Assembly (NCBI GenBank): GCA_031308135.1
Contig: JAHLJT010000631.1
Location: forward strand, 154,769,276 to 154,833,275
Direction of reading: 5' to 3'
Length of the DNA stretch: 64,000 bases
DNA from: Acheta domesticus
Taxonomy: Eukaryota > Arthropoda > Insecta > Orthoptera > Gryllidae
The translations under genes and the position numbers were made by a program. Positions 32,970-44,449 of this stretch are shown here, one piece after another. Below the pieces are notes generated by a model. It was not told the origin of the DNA, did no database searches, and saw only the letters and a list, made by a program, of their open reading frames with translations. Every line of letters starts with the position of its first letter. The first letter of the stretch is position 1.

Positions 32970-33499
32970 CCGGTTCTGTACACGAAAATCTTCTCTACGT
33001 TTGTACCGTCTTATTCGTTGGGCCCATGATTGGATTTTCTCTTTTAGCTTTTAGCTACCACTAGCCTTGTTGTGTCATTGTCAATTAGGTATTTTTGTTC
33101 AACATGGAATTGTTTGTTGAACTTTATACGTGTGGTTTGACTTAGAAGATGCCTCGGCTAGAAGTGATATTTAACGCCGTGTGTCGGCTATCCGTTTCAT
33201 AATTCTTTTCATCCATGGAGGTACGGAGCGTTTTACTCTCTCTGGCTGTCGGCCTTCTGTGTTCTTGGCTGGCCTCAGGATTATCTGAGATACTAGATAT
33301 CCAGTTGCATACACGATGTGATTGATTTCAGTAATATCTAGATCTCTACTTTAGGTCTGTGCAACCTTCTTTAAGACAGAATTAGCTGTTTCTATCACTC
33401 TCTTAGCTTTTGCATTTTCGTAAATTCTCCTCAACGGTGCACGAGATTCGAATGGAAGTAGACGAATTCGTTCTATCTCACGTCGTAGGAGGTCCCGCA

Positions 33500-34096
33500 T
33501 CATGTCCTTATCGTGTGACTCATGGCCAGATGAATTTTCACCACTGACGGATGTTTCATTTGGAAGAGATGACCCTTCAAGGGGCCATTGTTTTCAGGGA
33601 TATTAGATGGTTCTAAATGTTCGTTATGTGGATAGTTTGATCGAAGAACGTACTCCGCGTTTCTCTGGATGTCTGCAAGTTGTTCTGCTGTGAATTTTCC
33701 ACTGCTGAATATGTATCGTCGTTGACTGGCAAGCTTCTTTGAGTCTAGGGTAGGTCTCATATCTGGGTTCCCCTCTCTCCATATCTTAAAGACTTCTATT
33801 TCTGAGCCCCCATTTTTCACTTTTGCATAGTAAAAGCACCACATCACCTCCTTTAATTCATCCCGTGTCCATCTCTGACGATGGCTTCGAACTACTGCCG
33901 GCTCTGTGTCCCTGGGACTAACATCCGTGGGATGGCCAGATGTCGACGAGGTGACATTAGCTCGGTTTCTGAACAGGTATGGGACATTGGTAGAACAAGG
34001 CACGTTAAGGTTCATTACATTGCTTGTTCTATCCATTTTGCTCATTGGTTTCAAGTGAAGATTCGCAGGTAGCAAATTCGAGTTCACAGATAACAA
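33500..34096 (-). pseudogene. N-terminal domain of the R4-like ORF
   Basis: 198 codons with a Ser/Thr-rich start and then WTRDELKEVMWCFYYAKV, a probable Myb-like helix, followed by RRYIFSSGKFTAEQL. In R2/R4-type elements the N-terminal region binds target DNA through zinc-finger and Myb motifs. I see no clear zinc finger here. The frame ends at a stop; coding traces continue with many breaks to 32970. Confidence 0.55.
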
Positions 34097-34551
34097 TTAA
34101 CCTTTGGATTGTTTCCAGCCATCCGTTACTGCGACCCATACTGACCTCGAGGCATACCCCCGCAGGGCCCAGCAAGGGGTCCCTCCGATCGCCAGTCGGC
34201 ATTACTAAACCCCACGGGATTTTCACTGACTGCTGAAGGCAGCCTCCTTCGCTGGCTAATGCAAGGTTCGGGCCTCCACTCTAATCAGTGGCCTGGTGTG
34301 CCAACCCAGTTTCTCTCCTGTACCCTCCATGGGCCGATAACAGGAAGTCCAAAGGTTCATGACCCTTCCCTCTCTACTTACTTCCCACTTTCCTCAAAAT
34401 GGAGTACTTCTTCGTCGGACCCCTCACCCTCAACCTATTCAGCAAGGGAGGCCCTACCAGTAGCTAGGCTACAACTGACATAGCTCTCAGGCTCATGGGG
34501 GTACTCAAGCTCCACCACCAACAGCAAGGTCGTGTATTCCCTAGGTGGAGT
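34097..34551 (-). other. 5' UTR-like region of the R4-like LINE
   Basis: GC-richer than the flanks and without a long frame. On the minus strand it leads into the R4-like ORF. The outer boundary is taken as the (TTA)n run at 34552. Confidence 0.4.
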
Positions 34552-34572
34552 TGTTGTTATTATTATTATTAA
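34552..34572. repeat. (TTA)n microsatellite
   Basis: Short run of tta units beside the R4-like 5' end. Confidence 0.85.
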
Positions 34573-34931
34573 TATTCGTATTATTGCCACTAGAGCTGCA
34601 TATGTCTGCCAGTCGCAACTACTAGTACTTTGTGTTACGCTGAAAAGACTTGCTGAATCAAACTTATGTTTGGCAACAAGTCTGACACTACACAATTGTT
34701 CATTATGTTCAGGGATATTTTTATTTACCGCGAAAGTTTTCAGGCCCCCTACTCTCTTCAATATATTAGAAAACTTGATGATTTATATCGGGTAATCTGC
34801 TTCTTGGCCCTCATCTGCTTTATACTCCTTGTCATTGTCATGGTTATGGTAATTTTTTACTGGTTGTTACTTGCGGTAAGCGGCGTGATACGCGGGAATA
34901 TTGAGCACTGATTAATAGCGGCAGAGAGTTT
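34573..34931. other. Intronic DNA without recognised features
   Basis: No open frame of note and no repeat end seen before the N4 target duplication. Confidence 0.3.
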
Positions 34932-34943
34932 CCGTTTCCAGTT
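34932..34943. repeat. Target site duplication of N4 (left)
   Basis: ccgtttccagtt, repeated exactly at 40210-40221. Confidence 0.9.
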
Positions 34944-35510
34944 CCCGTCGAGGTGGGTTGGTCCACGTCCTGACGGGGGGATATAGAGAAGGCTCTCAAA
35001 TGTTCCTTTCTCCATTTTTTCATCGTCTTGCTTTTCATTTCATGTCACGTACATTCTTTTCACTCCTTTTTCTTCCTCACTGGCCTTCTCTGTATGCTGA
35101 ACGCCCACCCATGTGTTTGCCGTGCATAGCGACCCGTGTCGGAGGGAATGTGTGTCCTGGCGGTTGAAGGGGGCTGTTTGTTTCCCAAACACTCACCTTG
35201 CGCTACGTTCGGCTTGCACTGAGGGATACGTTGTGTACGTATTTTTGGGAACATTCCCTGTAGGCGTCAATACGCTTGCTTTGGCCTCAGACTCTTCCAG
35301 ACGAGCGGTCGGGAGCTAACCCACTTCCGATCAATCTGCTCGGTCTAGGTCTTGTACTGAACTCCAGGGTGAGCTGGGGGATACACGGTGGTGCAGCGCT
35401 ATGTTATTCCCCCACTCTATCCTCGTGGCAACCCTGGCACTCCGATGGCGTGTCCCCTTGTTGGGCTCCGTGGTGGGTGGGGACCACGAGGATGAACCTG
35501 ATCCATCTTT

Positions 35511-36548
35511 ATGGAAACTAAACCCTCTCCCCCGCCCTCTTCTGCAAGGAAGAGAAGATGTCCGGAAAGAAACATTGATTTGAATAGTTTGTTCTTGAAT
35601 GATGAAGATAGACCAAAGAAACCTAGATTCCTCCTCATGGCATGCGCTGAGGAAGGAAAATCATTTAAAATGGTTAGTGCTGTGCGTTTGGCGCGAGCAA
35701 TAGAGGAAAAATATGGAAAATTGCAAGCCTTAGTGCGACAAAGGAATGGCAGCATTCTTTTTGAAGCGCTAACGGATGAACAGATCGATAGAATTATGAA
35801 GACGAAGCATATTGCCGGCCTCCAGGTCGAGGTGAACACTCACCCAACACTCAATCTCTGTAAGGTCAATCATGTCGACTTCTCAACAGAGAGCGAGGAA
35901 GATCTGGTTGCCTTCTTCAAAAGTAAGGGTGTGACAGATGTTTATAGAATTAAGAGGAGGGAGCATGGGCGAGAAATGCCCACTTCCACTCCTATCCTAA
36001 CATTCAACCTCCCTACTTTGCCCCGGAATATCTCGTGCGGTTTTTATAACCTCCGCGTGCGACAATATGTGCCCAATCCTTTGCGGTGCTTCAAGTGCCA
36101 GCGATTCGGCCATACACAACAGCGGTGCATGGCAGATACCCCAGTGTGCGGTAAGTGTGGTAAACCAAGTCACGAACCTAGACCTTGCACCACTACACTG
36201 CATTGCGTAAACTGCGAATGTGACCACCGGGCAAATTGTAATCAATGTCCCATCTTTTTGCGAGAGCGTGATATCCAAAACATAAGAGTCGTGGAAAAAG
36301 TGTCTTTCCCTGAAGCCAAACGTCGGTTCCATGCGAGGAACTCAATTGACCTCTCGCGCTCGTTCTCTGACACTGTGAAAGCGAAATCTCCGAGGGTAGC
36401 AGCGGGCTGCCAAACAGAATGCGCTGCCCCGCAAGTAGTGAGTTTTGGTTGCCAAGTGTCACCAGTAGACCTCCCTGGGGATACATATCCCCTTGAGGGT
36501 GGGAGAATAATAATCCCCACAAAATATAAGGTTCACAAAAAAGTCTAA
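35511..36548 (+). CDS. Family N ORF1 (gag-like), copy N4
   Basis: 345 codons, ATG after a ~567-bp 5' UTR. The N-terminal ~150 residues are charged (FLNDEDRPKKPRFLLMACAE). Three zinc knuckles follow: CFKCQRFGHTQQRC near residue 197, CGKCGKPSHEPRPC, and CVNCECDHRANCNQC. The LFLREREIQ-type segment and SFPEAKRRF come next. It ends about 100 residues earlier than the intact copy N6, at a frameshift or stop after IIPTKYKVHKK. ORF1 proteins coat the LINE RNA and aid integration. A transposon gene, not a host gene. Confidence 0.8.
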   Translation: METKPSPPPSSARKRRCPERNIDLNSLFLNDEDRPKKPRFLLMACAEEGKSFKMVSAVRLARAIEEKYGKLQALVRQRNGSILFEALTDEQIDRIMKTKHIAGLQVEVNTHPTLNLCKVNHVDFSTESEEDLVAFFKSKGVTDVYRIKRREHGREMPTSTPILTFNLPTLPRNISCGFYNLRVRQYVPNPLRCFKCQRFGHTQQRCMADTPVCGKCGKPSHEPRPCTTTLHCVNCECDHRANCNQCPIFLRERDIQNIRVVEKVSFPEAKRRFHARNSIDLSRSFSDTVKAKSPRVAAGCQTECAAPQVVSFGCQVSPVDLPGDTYPLEGGRIIIPTKYKVHKKV

Positions 36549-36799
36549 CCCGCACAGTCCACGAAATCGACAACAAAAACTGTATCGACGGAAGGTTGAT
36601 GTCAGACAGACACCAAACCCCAAGATAAAAGGAACTTCGAAGTCGCGACCGATTAGAACTTCTGAAACTAGCTCTGAGCGAGCATCCAGCCCCCCTGGCA
36701 ATGCCCAGGAGTTTTCTGTTTTGGGGGAGGCTCCCGTTGGGGAGGAGTCTCGTGCATCGGGTTCCCAACATCGGAAGAAAAAAGAAAGCTAATTCTACC

Positions 36800-39700
36800 A
36801 TGGCTCTAATGTCATGGAACGCAAATGGTTTCTCCTCGCGACGGGACGACCTTAAACTGTTGTTGTCCCGTCACAATCCTCTGGTGATTTGTCTTCAAGA
36901 GACACACCTTACCCCACTTCGTCCTCTATCTTTTCGCGGATTTTCTTCGTACAGGTTCGATGTGGATGATGGTCTCCGCGCTCATGGCGGAGTTGCTTCA
37001 CTGCTGCATGATTCGCTGCTATCTACAGAGGTACCTCTTCAGACTGACTTTCAAACAGTGTGTGTGCAGGTGCACCTCCCATCCCTCCCACTTACTGTGT
37101 GCAACATCTATATCCCTCCAGGTCTTGACTATATCACCAGACGAACTCTTAGGATTGATAAATCAACTGCATTCTCCATTTATGATAGTCGGCGATGTGA
37201 ATGCCCACAGTCCTCTCTGGGGCTCTTCCCGCACGTGTCCGAGAGGCAGTATCTTTGAATCAGTAATGGACACAGCGGATTTGGTTATTCTGAACTCTGG
37301 TGAAGCAACTCATTTTGCCGTCGCCACAAACTCGAGCACGTGTATTGATTTAGTTCTTTGCAGCCCTTCTCTTTCAACCGACCTGCAATGGTCCATCCTA
37401 GACGACCTATACGGTAGCGACCACTACCCCATTATCGCCCACATTGATAGACTTGCGCGTGGTTTAGTGCGCCCCCCTCAGTGGTGTGTCGTGCTGACTG
37501 GCCGACATTCCAAGCGAATGTGAATCTATCAGAGGATGAATTTGTTAGTGTGGAGGATACGGCAGCTAATTTTAACACTGCTATATTGCAAGCTACGAGC
37601 ACTGCAATCCCCAAGTCGACCGGTAATTCGCGACACCCCTTTGTCCCGTGGTGGAACTTGGATTGCTCAAGGGCTGTCAGTGCTCCGAAGAAAGCGTTGG
37701 CTCGACTTAAACATTATCCAACCGCGGATAACCTTATTGATGACAAGAGGTGCAGAGCTAAGGCGAGGAGAACCATATTAAAAATCAAGAATGCATTATC
37801 GAAGGCATACGTGTCCTCCTTGAATTGCCACACGCCACCACGTCTAGTATGGAGGAAGTTGCTTCTAATTAAAGGGTACCCTTCCTCATACTCAGTGCCA
37901 GATCTTAGAAAAAATGGTCAGATAATCAAAGATCGAGACGCCGTTGTAGAGGAACTTGCCACTTACTATGAGAAGATGTCGAGTTCGGCAAACTACTCTC
38001 CAAACTTCCTTTCGTTTAAAGAAAGAATGGAAAATCGCGCTTTGGATTTTTCGAGCAGAGCACATGAGGACTACAATACCCCTTTCTCTATGTATGAAAT
38101 GCGTTCTGCTCTGAAGCTTGCCAAAGGAACCACTCCAGGTCCAGACGAAATCCATAACTTAATGTTGCAACATCTTCCCGAAACCGCCATGGAATTTCTT
38201 CTCCGGCTCTATAACCGTATCTGGGAAGAGCATACTATTCCTATCATGTGGCGAGAAGCTATCATTGTCCCAGTTCCCAAAGAAGGGATAGATCCATCAC
38301 TGCCATGAAGTTATCGACCTATTTCCCTCACAAGCTGTGTATGGAAAGTGCTGGAACGCATGGTGAATCAGCGTCTAGCCTAGACCTTGGAGCATAAAAA
38401 TCTGTTGACGCCAATCCAAAGCGGGTTTAGACGAAACCGATCTACCTTGGACAACCTCGTTGCGCTGGCATCAGCTATCTCTACATCGTTCGTCTTGAAA
38501 CAACATCTAGTGGCTATATTATTTGATATCGAAAAGGCCTACGACACCACCTGGAGGTACGGCATTCTGCAAACCCTGCACTCTTGGGGATTTAGGGGGA
38601 AGCTTCCGCTATTCCTCCAAAACTTCCTTTTGAATAGATTCTTCCGTGTTCGTGTGGGTGATTGACTTTCTCGTCGTCATCTTCTTGAAAATGGTATCCC
38701 CCAAAGATCAGTTCTGAGTGTCACTCTGTTTGCCATCGCCATCAATGGTATAGCGTCGACTGTACGAGAACCTGTTAAGGCATCGTTACCGCGCCAGCCG
38801 AATTGAGTGCTTTCTATCCGAGGCTGGCGAGCCTTCCTTAAAACGAAGGCGGGATATTTTATTAGCATCTTACGGAGCTAAAGTATCAGGACTCCCTAAT
38901 CATCCTTGCCGCCAAATAATGAAACATCATATATTCTTCGAACATCGCTGCCTCAGCCTCCAGGTATTCGATTGCAAAATATTCTGCGGGACCTTAATGT
39001 TGATCTTCCGACACCCGTGAAACCCCCAAGTCACACCATTCCTCCAAGGAAACTCCTCCGCCCGAATATTGATTTCAGACTATCCAACCTGCATAAACAA
39101 ACGACTAGTCCTCTTGCTTACCAGAAACATTTTCAGGAAATGAGGGCAACCTGCCCAGATCATGTATTCTTATATAAAGACGGCTCATCTTGCAATGACG
39201 CGGTGGCTTGTAGTTTTTTTGTATCAGGGTCACAAAATCATATCGGCTACATTCACAGTGCAGTACCTTCACTGCTGAAATGTATGCAATTCTTGAAGCC
39301 CTAAAATACATCGAGTCAACGACCTTACGCCAAGTAGTTCTCTGTTCCGATTCTCTTAGCTCGTTACAAGCTGTCTCCCGTTCTTCCTCAGACTACCTGA
39401 CGGAATCTATTCAAAACATCATTCATCGCCTTCTGTCTCGCCACTACGATCTAATACTGAGTTGGGTCCCAGGCCATGTGGGAATCATAGGGAACGAGTT
39501 GGCTGACCAGGCGGCAAAATCGGCAACGGAGAATACTCATGTTGACATTCTTTTCGTACCATCGTCCGATGTTAAAGCTTCTTTAAAACGACTCATCTTT
39601 AGAGCGTGGCAAACAGATTGGCACAATACCACCTTTAAACTAAGCGTAATAAAGGATTCTGTTAGTCCCTGGCCCTCCTCATCCCGACCTTCTAGGCGCG

Positions 39701-39936
39701 AAGAAGTTATTTTAATCCGTCTGCGTATCGGACAGTGTCACTTCTCCCACACTTTCCTCATTCGAGGAGAATCTCCTCCTACCTCTGACTCATTCAGGGC
39801 GGCTCTCTCTGTGGAACACGTCCTCCTGCATTGTTTGAGATTTGATGGCAGCCGACGTAGACATGCTCTGGGCAAATCTCTACGAGAGGTGCTCGGAGAT
39901 GACGATTCCGCGCTCTCAAAGCTTTTTGTTTTTTGA
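36800..39936 (+). pseudogene. Broken ORF2 of copy N4
   Basis: From ATG (MALMSWNANGF) with endonuclease motifs QETHL, GDVNAHSPLWG and GSDHYPI in two frames, then the linker and the first half of RT (LLFDIEKAYDTTWR). A stop interrupts at VGD*LSRRH. Sequence then jumps from KAS to SRIECFLSEAGEPS; the segment carrying the FVDD motif is gone. RNase H is partly frameshifted, but SDSLSSLQAV and GNELADQAAK are readable. The C-terminal zinc motif has lost its first cysteines (TSDSFRAA for a CDSC-type motif). Confidence 0.82.
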
Positions 39937-40209
39937 GAGAAAGCGGAATTCAAAATTTTATATGACATAGGGGCATGTTTTACTGGCCCCAAATTTGCGT
40001 TTTTTAAACTTGTTTTGTCTGTTTAAATATTTTACGTTTAATTGAAGTCTTCTTGTTTAGGATATACATGTGCTTTTAAATTAGTAGGAAAGTGCACCAA
40101 CAACACTTTTATTAAAATTCTAATATATTTGTTTTAAAACACTTTGACATGGACGCCAATGACCCTAGTAGTTGAAGCGCCCTTTAAACCTAATCAATCA
40201 ATCAATCAA

Positions 40210-40221
40210 CCGTTTCCAGTT
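40210..40221. repeat. Target site duplication of N4 (right)
   Basis: Exact repeat of 34932-34943 after the (atca)n tail. Confidence 0.9.
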
Positions 40222-40235
40222 GGACAGTTTCCGTT

Positions 40236-40482
40236 TTATTCCGTTAACATGTCAGCATGTACAAGTTTCCTCGAGAACCGGAAATGTTTCCCATCGTGAA
40301 AATGTTTTACTATAGTTAATGATTTTTCAATTTTGTGCTGATGATGCAAATTGATTTTCGTGAAGTTTTCCTCCAACATTTGTAAAATGGCATCAACATT
40401 TCCAGGATCTTCAACGCACAAGATACATTTTTTTATTAATTTTATTTTTAGTCGCATCAACATCGCGGTTATTGGCGACTTC
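40236..40482 (-). other. Possible terminal exon or gene fragment on the minus strand
   Basis: An open minus-strand segment of about 80 codons follows a good acceptor (tattctacag). It ends in a stop that overlaps an AATAAA signal (gaataaaac). The peptide has CILCVEDPGNVDAILQMLEE and a basic end. It is not similar to the other elements that I can see. It may be a real 3' exon, a pseudogene or LINE 3' flank. Function unknown. Confidence 0.25.
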
Positions 40483-40626
40483 CTGTAGAATACATTTACA
40501 ATATAATTATAATGCAATTAGTTACAATACAGTAGTAGAAAATTATAACAATTACATTTCCAGTTATCTTACAATCGTAATAAAAATTCAGGGACAACAA
40601 TTACAGTTTACATGAATCCATTAGCT

Positions 40627-41676
40627 CTAAATGTCCATAAATATGTTAATGGCTAAACAAAACTTGATTATTTTATCTTGGTCTTCTTTAGAGTGCAATA
40701 TTGATTGGTGGTTAAATCCATTTGATACTCTTTGGCTGTTATACCTGGAACATACTTTGAAAATGTGATCAAGGTTTAAAGGTAAATTGCATAAATCACA
40801 TGAGGGTGGAGGTGATTTTTGGATCAAATAGATATGGCTTAATTTACAATGTCCAGTTCGTATTCTTGAAAGGACTACTTGCTCCCTGCGTCGGAATTTA
40901 GTGTCGATGCCTAGTGCATAAAAACTGTTTAAAGATTTATGAAGATAGCTGGTTTTATAATTTGTCCATTCATGGCTCCATTTATTTTTTATTTCTTCCT
41001 CAACAAATTTTAAAGTGTCTTCAACTGTACATGATAAGTTATGTACATTTGTTGATATTTCAAGATCAATTAATGTATTACTTATACTGGCGCCTCTGGT
41101 TGCGAAGACCGGTTCAATTTGAGAAGGGATCCATACTAGAACCAAATTTATTCCCGCCTTAATGATCTGAAGATATTCTTCTATAATAACGATGTTTATT
41201 TCTATTTTAGTACTCTTGCTCCAGTTGACTGATGATAATGAGCTTATGAGCAGAATGACATTAGGAGAGTGAAGCTTGGGGATGTATTTAAGTGCTGACA
41301 TTAAGGCATAGGACTTTGTAGTTTTATGGCTGGCATATTGCTTAAGGTGGAACTTTATTGTGTTGTCAGGCATGCATACTATGGTTTCTTTTCCGGTTTC
41401 ATTGGAACTGCCGTGAATGGAGATTACAGAATAGTTGGAGTAGTTTGCATCAATATAATTCCAGGACTTGTTTAGCCATTTGTCAGTTGATAGGTTTCTC
41501 TTTTGATATTTGATTAAGGTCAAGTCGATTTTGACGTTTGGAATAGTCCAAGGTGGCACAGCAGGGATTCTTTGTTTCTCAATATGGTTGTATTGAATAT
41601 TGAATTCATTTAGTAAATTTTTAACTCTGGAGTAGAAAGGCTTGTGGTGAGAGTGGTCTTGATGTACAGTTAGCAA
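40627..41676 (-). pseudogene. RNase H-like and C-terminal zinc domain of I2 ORF2
   Basis: An open frame of 349 codons aligns in layout with the RNase H region of family N, but key acids differ. The TDGS block reads IHGSS, the AEM block reads SYALMSALK, and the SDSLSS block reads ISSLSS. The three main catalytic carboxylates are therefore missing. The C-terminal motif CDLCNLPLNLDHIFKVC is intact. Long open frame plus lost active site suggests a structural role or early decay. The frame is separated from RT by breaks at 41680-41780. Confidence 0.7.
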
Positions 41677-41784
41677 TGGGGTAAATACATCATTATGTAT
41701 AATAGGATTAATTGAAGAGGCAGCGTTAATTGCATACCTAATGCTCAGCAGTTGCTTTCGGAATTTTAGTGATGGTTCTTGAGC

Positions 41785-42102
41785 CTATATTAGGATGCTT
41801 CCAATAGGAATTGTGTGGAAACAATCTGTACAGATTCTGAAGGCTTGGTTATGAATGGTTTCAAGTGTCTTTAATACATTTGGTTTGGCTGAATTATATA
41901 TCAGTGATCCATAATCTATTTTGCTTCTAATAATTGATTTGTACGTTAGTAATAAGAGTTTTCTGTCAGCTCCCCAGTTGTTGTGAGCTATACATTTAAG
42001 AATATTTAGTCTCTTCTTGCAGTCGTTGACCAGATTTAGGATGTGATTCTTCCATGTCATTTTACAATCGAAAGTTAATCCTAGTATTTTGGTGTTTTGC
42101 AC
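41785..42102 (-). pseudogene. RT thumb/connection segment of I2 ORF2
   Basis: 105 codons with KILGLTFDCKMTWKNHI and NWGADRKLLLLTYKSIIRSK. These match in position the family N segment FLGLTFDKSLTWRNHI and SWGADRVCLLRLYRTLIRS. Frame-shifted from its neighbours. Confidence 0.75.
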
Positions 42103-42147
42103 AGATCGTAGGGTTTGTTGCCCTAAATGCAGATGGGGGAGTTGTGT

Positions 42148-43119
42148 TTAGGTTGCGCTTGGAGAATAATATGCATTCGGTTTTTTTGGCTGAAAACTTA
42201 AAACCAGACTTAAGGGACCAGGATATAATTTATTTAAAGCTTCTTGTACAGCTTCTTCAGTGGTAGTTAAGTTTTTCCCTTTACAGAGGACAATTATATC
42301 ATCGGCATATTTTCTAACTATTGTTGGTGCTTTTATATCTTGATCTGCATCATTAATGGCCAGAAGAAATAATGTCACACTTAAGACGGATCCTTGAGGA
42401 ACGCCGTTTTCTGGTTTCCTTATATCAGATAGGTGGTTATTAACTCTCACCTGTATTCTACGGTCAAGTGCAAAATTTTTGAGAAATTCAAACATATTTC
42501 CTGTGATTCCTATTTCTTGAAGTTTATACAAGATGCGATGTATCCAGACCATGTCATAGGCTTTTTCGATATCGAGGTTGACAGCAATCATATGTTGCTT
42601 ATTAATAAATGCCTCTTGGATATAAGATTCGGTACTGATAAGATGGGAATGTGTAGAATGACCAGGACGAAAACCGAATTGATTGTCACGAATAATTTTT
42701 TGATTATCCATAAACCATCTAATTCTTTTGTTCACAATTTTTTCTAAAATTTTGCACATGTTACATATTAATGATATAGGTCTGTAATTGTCAGTTTTCG
42801 ATTGGTCTCTGCCAGGTTTCAGTACTGGCACAACAGTTGCTGTTTTCCATATTTCAGGAAAAATACTATTATTCCATATTATATTGTATATTGCAAGTAG
42901 GGTTTGTTTGCCTTTCAAAGAGAGACTTTTAATAAGAGCATTGGGAATATTATCAGGACCAGGAGCGGTATTAGTTGTGGATTCAATGGTGGAGGTTAAT
43001 TCAGTTAGTGAAATAGGTTCATTAAGTTGACACGTTATCCAGTTTTCTTCTTTATCCAGAATAATTTGTTGATTTTCCAGTTCATTTTTATATGGAATAA
43101 ACTCATTGAGATAGTTCAC
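42148..43119 (-). pseudogene. Reverse transcriptase segment of I2 ORF2
   Basis: 323 codons. RT motifs in order: NYRPISLICNMCKILE, FGFRPGHSTHSHL, AVNLDIEKAYDMVW, GVPQGSVLSVTLF and the catalytic KYADDIIVLC. All catalytic aspartates are present. It begins at NYLNEFIPYKNE and is out of frame with the endonuclease upstream (break near 43190-43120) and with the thumb downstream. Confidence 0.82.
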
Positions 43120-43191
43120 TGTGCTGGAATGTTTTGCAAATTTATCAGCAAATTCATTGGCAATTAGTACAGGGTCAGTTACAACTTGATT

Positions 43192-44331
43192 TTAAATATG
43201 TATAAATTTAATTGTGTTATTTCTTTTGTTTCCTTGAATTCTTTTGACTTTTTTCCAACATTCAGATATACTATTTTGACAGGATAATGATGAAACATAG
43301 TTAGTCCAGGCTTTAGCTTTGCTGTCTTTAATGGTTCTTCTGGCTGCAGCTCTGGTTCTCTTGTATTCAATTTTCTTTTCAAGAGTACTTTGTTTTTTAT
43401 ATCTATTAAAAGCATGTTTTGTTTTTCTGATAGTCTCCTCACATTTCTCATTCCACCATGGTACCCTTTTCCTTTTGAATGAATTTTTATATTGACAAAT
43501 TGAGTCATTTGCTGTTTTGGTGATATCTGAGAAGGATTGAATAGTTTTGTCTATATTCCCAACATCGTTGAGTAGATTAGCCTGAGTAAGGAAAATATCA
43601 ATCTGATTTTGGTACTTAGTCCAGTCAGCAATGTTGAAATTCCATTTCGGGGTAGTAGGCGGAGGTGAATAATTGCTTTTGGGACTGAGGATATCGATGA
43701 ATATAGGATAATGATCACTATCATAAGGGTATTCGGATGCATACCAGGTACAATTTTGGGCGAATCGGGAAGAGGAAAGCGTAAGGTCAATGGCACTGAA
43801 CTTATCATTACTGCTGTTGATGTGAGTAGATTGTCCAGAATTAAGAATTATCAGTTCATTCTCTTCTATAACAGATTTAATTTTCAACCCTCTTGAGTCA
43901 GTCTTATATGATCCCCAAAGATAATGATGACAATTAAAATCTCCTAATAATATAAACGGTTTCGGTAACTGTTTAATAATATCACATATTTCATTACTTT
44001 CAAAGGAATAGCTGTTTGGAATGTATATATTGCATATGCAAAGGATGATGGGAGAAAGAATCTTAGTAGCAACAACTTCTGTTTTTGATTCAATATTGAG
44101 TTGCTCTGTGAGTAGATAATTTTTAATATATAAGGCTACACCTCCACAAGCATAGTTCAAATTGCTTCTGTTTTTATTCAAGCATTTAAATCCATTTAGG
44201 TTGCCAAAATGTTTATCTTTAAAATTAGTCTCTTGAATACATAGAATATCTGGATTATGTAGATTACAAAGAAACTGGATACTTTCCAATCTAGTATAAA
44301 AGCCATTAACGTTCCATTGTACAATTTTCAT
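43192..44331 (-). pseudogene. Endonuclease segment of I2 ORF2
   Basis: Starts at the natural ATG (MKIVQWNVNGF) 119 bp after ORF1. 379 codons with N in WNVNG, QETNF, the GDFNCHHYLWGS block and YDSDHYPIF, i.e. all hallmark residues of the apurinic-type endonuclease. The linker WWNEKCEETIRKTKHAFNRY follows. It ends at a frame break before RT. Confidence 0.82.
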
Positions 44332-44449
44332 AATTATTTTAGAAGTTATAAGAACTTGTATCAGTTCCAGAAACTTCTTGTACTGAAGTACTAATTTTCA
44401 GTTTATTAATGATCCTTGTAAATCTATTCTTGATGGATCTTTCAGTGAG

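Larger units (their letters stand above)
31890..34520 (-). mobile_element. R4-like LINE (restriction-like endonuclease type), internally deleted
   Basis: On the minus strand, in order: a 5' UTR, an N-terminal domain, the linker RIRRY-type region with QNRLFETDAKRFYRSL, the start of RT (KNKGNWKSPGVDKIQIYWIKKL), then a jump to the post-RT segment (YVSRKEGGRGFRQIEA). A C-terminal zinc motif (CRICQE..) and the opening of a restriction-like endonuclease region (DRVCSYLHWQIC, KWYEHSPKPVT) follow. The RT catalytic core between ILPRAH and RLYVSRKE is deleted. The 3' end is cut near 31890. Frame breaks are numerous. Confidence 0.7.
34944..40209 (+). mobile_element. Family N LINE, copy N4 (5.27 kb, internal deletion)
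   Basis: Full-length at both ends: 5' end cccgtcgaggtgggttgg, 3' tail (atca)n, and a 12-bp target duplication. Compared with copy N6 it lacks about 0.5 kb of ORF2. The breakpoints are catcgt and taccgc, so the deletion removes the RT catalytic aspartates. ORF1 is open for 345 codons; ORF2 has several frame breaks. Confidence 0.9.

Noticed and set aside
36193..36801. 202-codon minus-strand frame within N4
   Set aside because: Shadow of ORF1 and the ORF1/ORF2 junction on the + strand.
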